Shown one piece after another: positions 63,682-64,000 of a DNA stretch of 64,000 nt (position 1 is the first letter of the stretch; each line of letters starts with the position of its first letter). Both the position numbers and the translations under genes were made by a program. The notes below the pieces were generated by a model. It worked only from the letters and a program-made list of their open reading frames with translations. It did no database searches and was not told the origin of the DNA. The stretch spans positions 308,286 to 372,285 of the forward strand of contig NZ_AOGW02000018.1 of NCBI RefSeq assembly GCF_000332495.1. Direction: 5' to 3'. The stretch is from Leptospira terpstrae serovar Hualin str. LT 11-33 = ATCC 700639. GTDB lineage: Bacteria > Spirochaetota > Leptospiria > Leptospirales > Leptospiraceae.

Positions 63682-64000
63682 CTACTTAGCTGAGAATTCC
63701 ATTTCTTCATTTTTATATAAAACGAATTTTTTATCGAAATCATAGGTGAAATTTATAGTAAGATCTCTTGGTGTAATAATTTCTAGAATATTTTTGTTTT
63801 TTTGACTGCTTTCATTAAATGAAATGATATTTCTAATACACATTTGAAAATCATTTCCAGTTTTTAGAATATCTTCATTATACGGATGAAGATTATTAAT
63901 ATAATAGGGTCTATTTTTTTTAATAAAACCTCCTCGATAAAAGTAGGAGTAAGGATAAAAGTAAGAGACGATCGAAATTGGCAGATTTTCGTGTGTGCGT
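63682..64000 (-). CDS. Partial hypothetical protein (cassette 32, 5' end beyond edge)
   Basis: C-terminal ~105 residues read on the minus strand to a TAG at 63682: segments RGGFIKKNRPYYINNLHPYN, FQMCIRNIISFNE and IITPRDLTINFTYDFDKKF. Beta-rich, not recognised. The start codon, signal peptide and the next repeat are outside the window. Confidence 0.55.
   Translation of the reverse strand, partial: RTHENLPISIVSYFYPYSYFYRGGFIKKNRPYYINNLHPYNEDILKTGNDFQMCIRNIISFNESSQKNKNILEIITPRDLTINFTYDFDKKFVLYKNEEMEFSAK

Larger units (their letters stand above)
34608..64000 (-). mobile_element. Integron-like gene-cassette array (continues beyond right edge)
   Basis: Thirty-two copies of a structured, GC-rich repeat (typically 163-176 bp) alternate with AT-rich inserts. 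In every insert the bases after the repeat on its left are the inverted complement of the bases before the repeat on its right; six variants occur (TTATGCG, TTATACG, TTAGTTGC, TTAACCGC, TTAGCCG, TTATTTGC). This fits cassettes excised as circles through attC recombination at G^TT. Thirty-one cassettes are complete and one is cut by the edge. Genes are on the minus strand in all but one coding cassette, which points to attI and intI on the right, outside the window. No integrase gene is seen here, so it could instead be an attC cluster without integrase. Confidence 0.85.

Noticed and set aside
1..64000. tRNA or rRNA genes
   Set aside because: I saw no cloverleaf with a TTC-A/G loop or conserved rRNA segments on either strand; a covariance search could still find a missed tRNA.

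Overview
The window is spirochaete-like and most probably Leptospira, judged from protein style: lipoprotein signal peptides with spirochaetal lipoboxes, a secreted leucine-rich-repeat protein, Leptospira-type chemoreceptors and moderately AT-rich DNA. This is inference; no rRNA or database match was available. It has two very different halves.

Positions 1-34200 are ordinary chromosome. In order they hold: ileS (cut by the left edge), an LRR lipoprotein, a large unknown membrane protein, a chemoreceptor with a histidine-rich membrane domain next to a Sco1-like thioredoxin-fold protein, speD, a GH13 glucosidase, a STAS protein, a small envelope-glycan operon (ArnT-like, Cys-rich, GT2), a DinB-like protein, and a sulfate-ester locus. 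That locus has a type I sulfatase, its formylglycine-generating enzyme, two metallo-beta-lactamase-fold hydrolases including an SdsA-type alkylsulfatase, and an outer-membrane barrel. Then come an SDR, a soluble chemoreceptor-like protein with inverted domain order plus two coiled-coil proteins, an ABC exporter, rsuA, a thioesterase, a MepB-like protein, an SMR transporter, an ArsR/SRPBCC operon with a palindromic operator, a decayed DoxX gene, a GST, a degenerate SRAP protein and a DUF4256 protein. A transposase fossil (34218-34508) marks the border.

From 34608 to the right edge the DNA is a gene-cassette array. I find 32 copies of a GC-rich structured repeat (typically 163-176 bp; three copies are shorter) separated by AT-rich inserts of about 0.4-1.5 kb, each usually with one gene or one toxin-antitoxin pair. 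Each insert begins and ends with matching inverted terminal bases (for example TTAACCGC...GCGGTTAA). These terminal bases differ between inserts but agree within an insert, and the repeat arms covary. This is the logic of integron attC sites and cassettes: 31 complete cassettes plus one cut by the edge. All but one coding cassette have genes on the minus strand, so an integrase and attI, if present, should lie beyond 64000. No integrase is in the window.

The cassette cargo is seven type II toxin-antitoxin pairs, about twelve exported proteins (mostly lipoproteins or beta-barrels), a few membrane proteins, a GIY-YIG endonuclease, a broken PD-(D/E)XK-like nuclease, a possible HEPN protein, a VOC protein, a protein with a phospholipase-A2-like cysteine motif, unknowns, and one cassette with no evident ORF. 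Three cassette genes carry single-base homopolymer frameshifts. The branched ~165-bp repeat is longer than commonly described attC sites and is the strongest candidate for something new.
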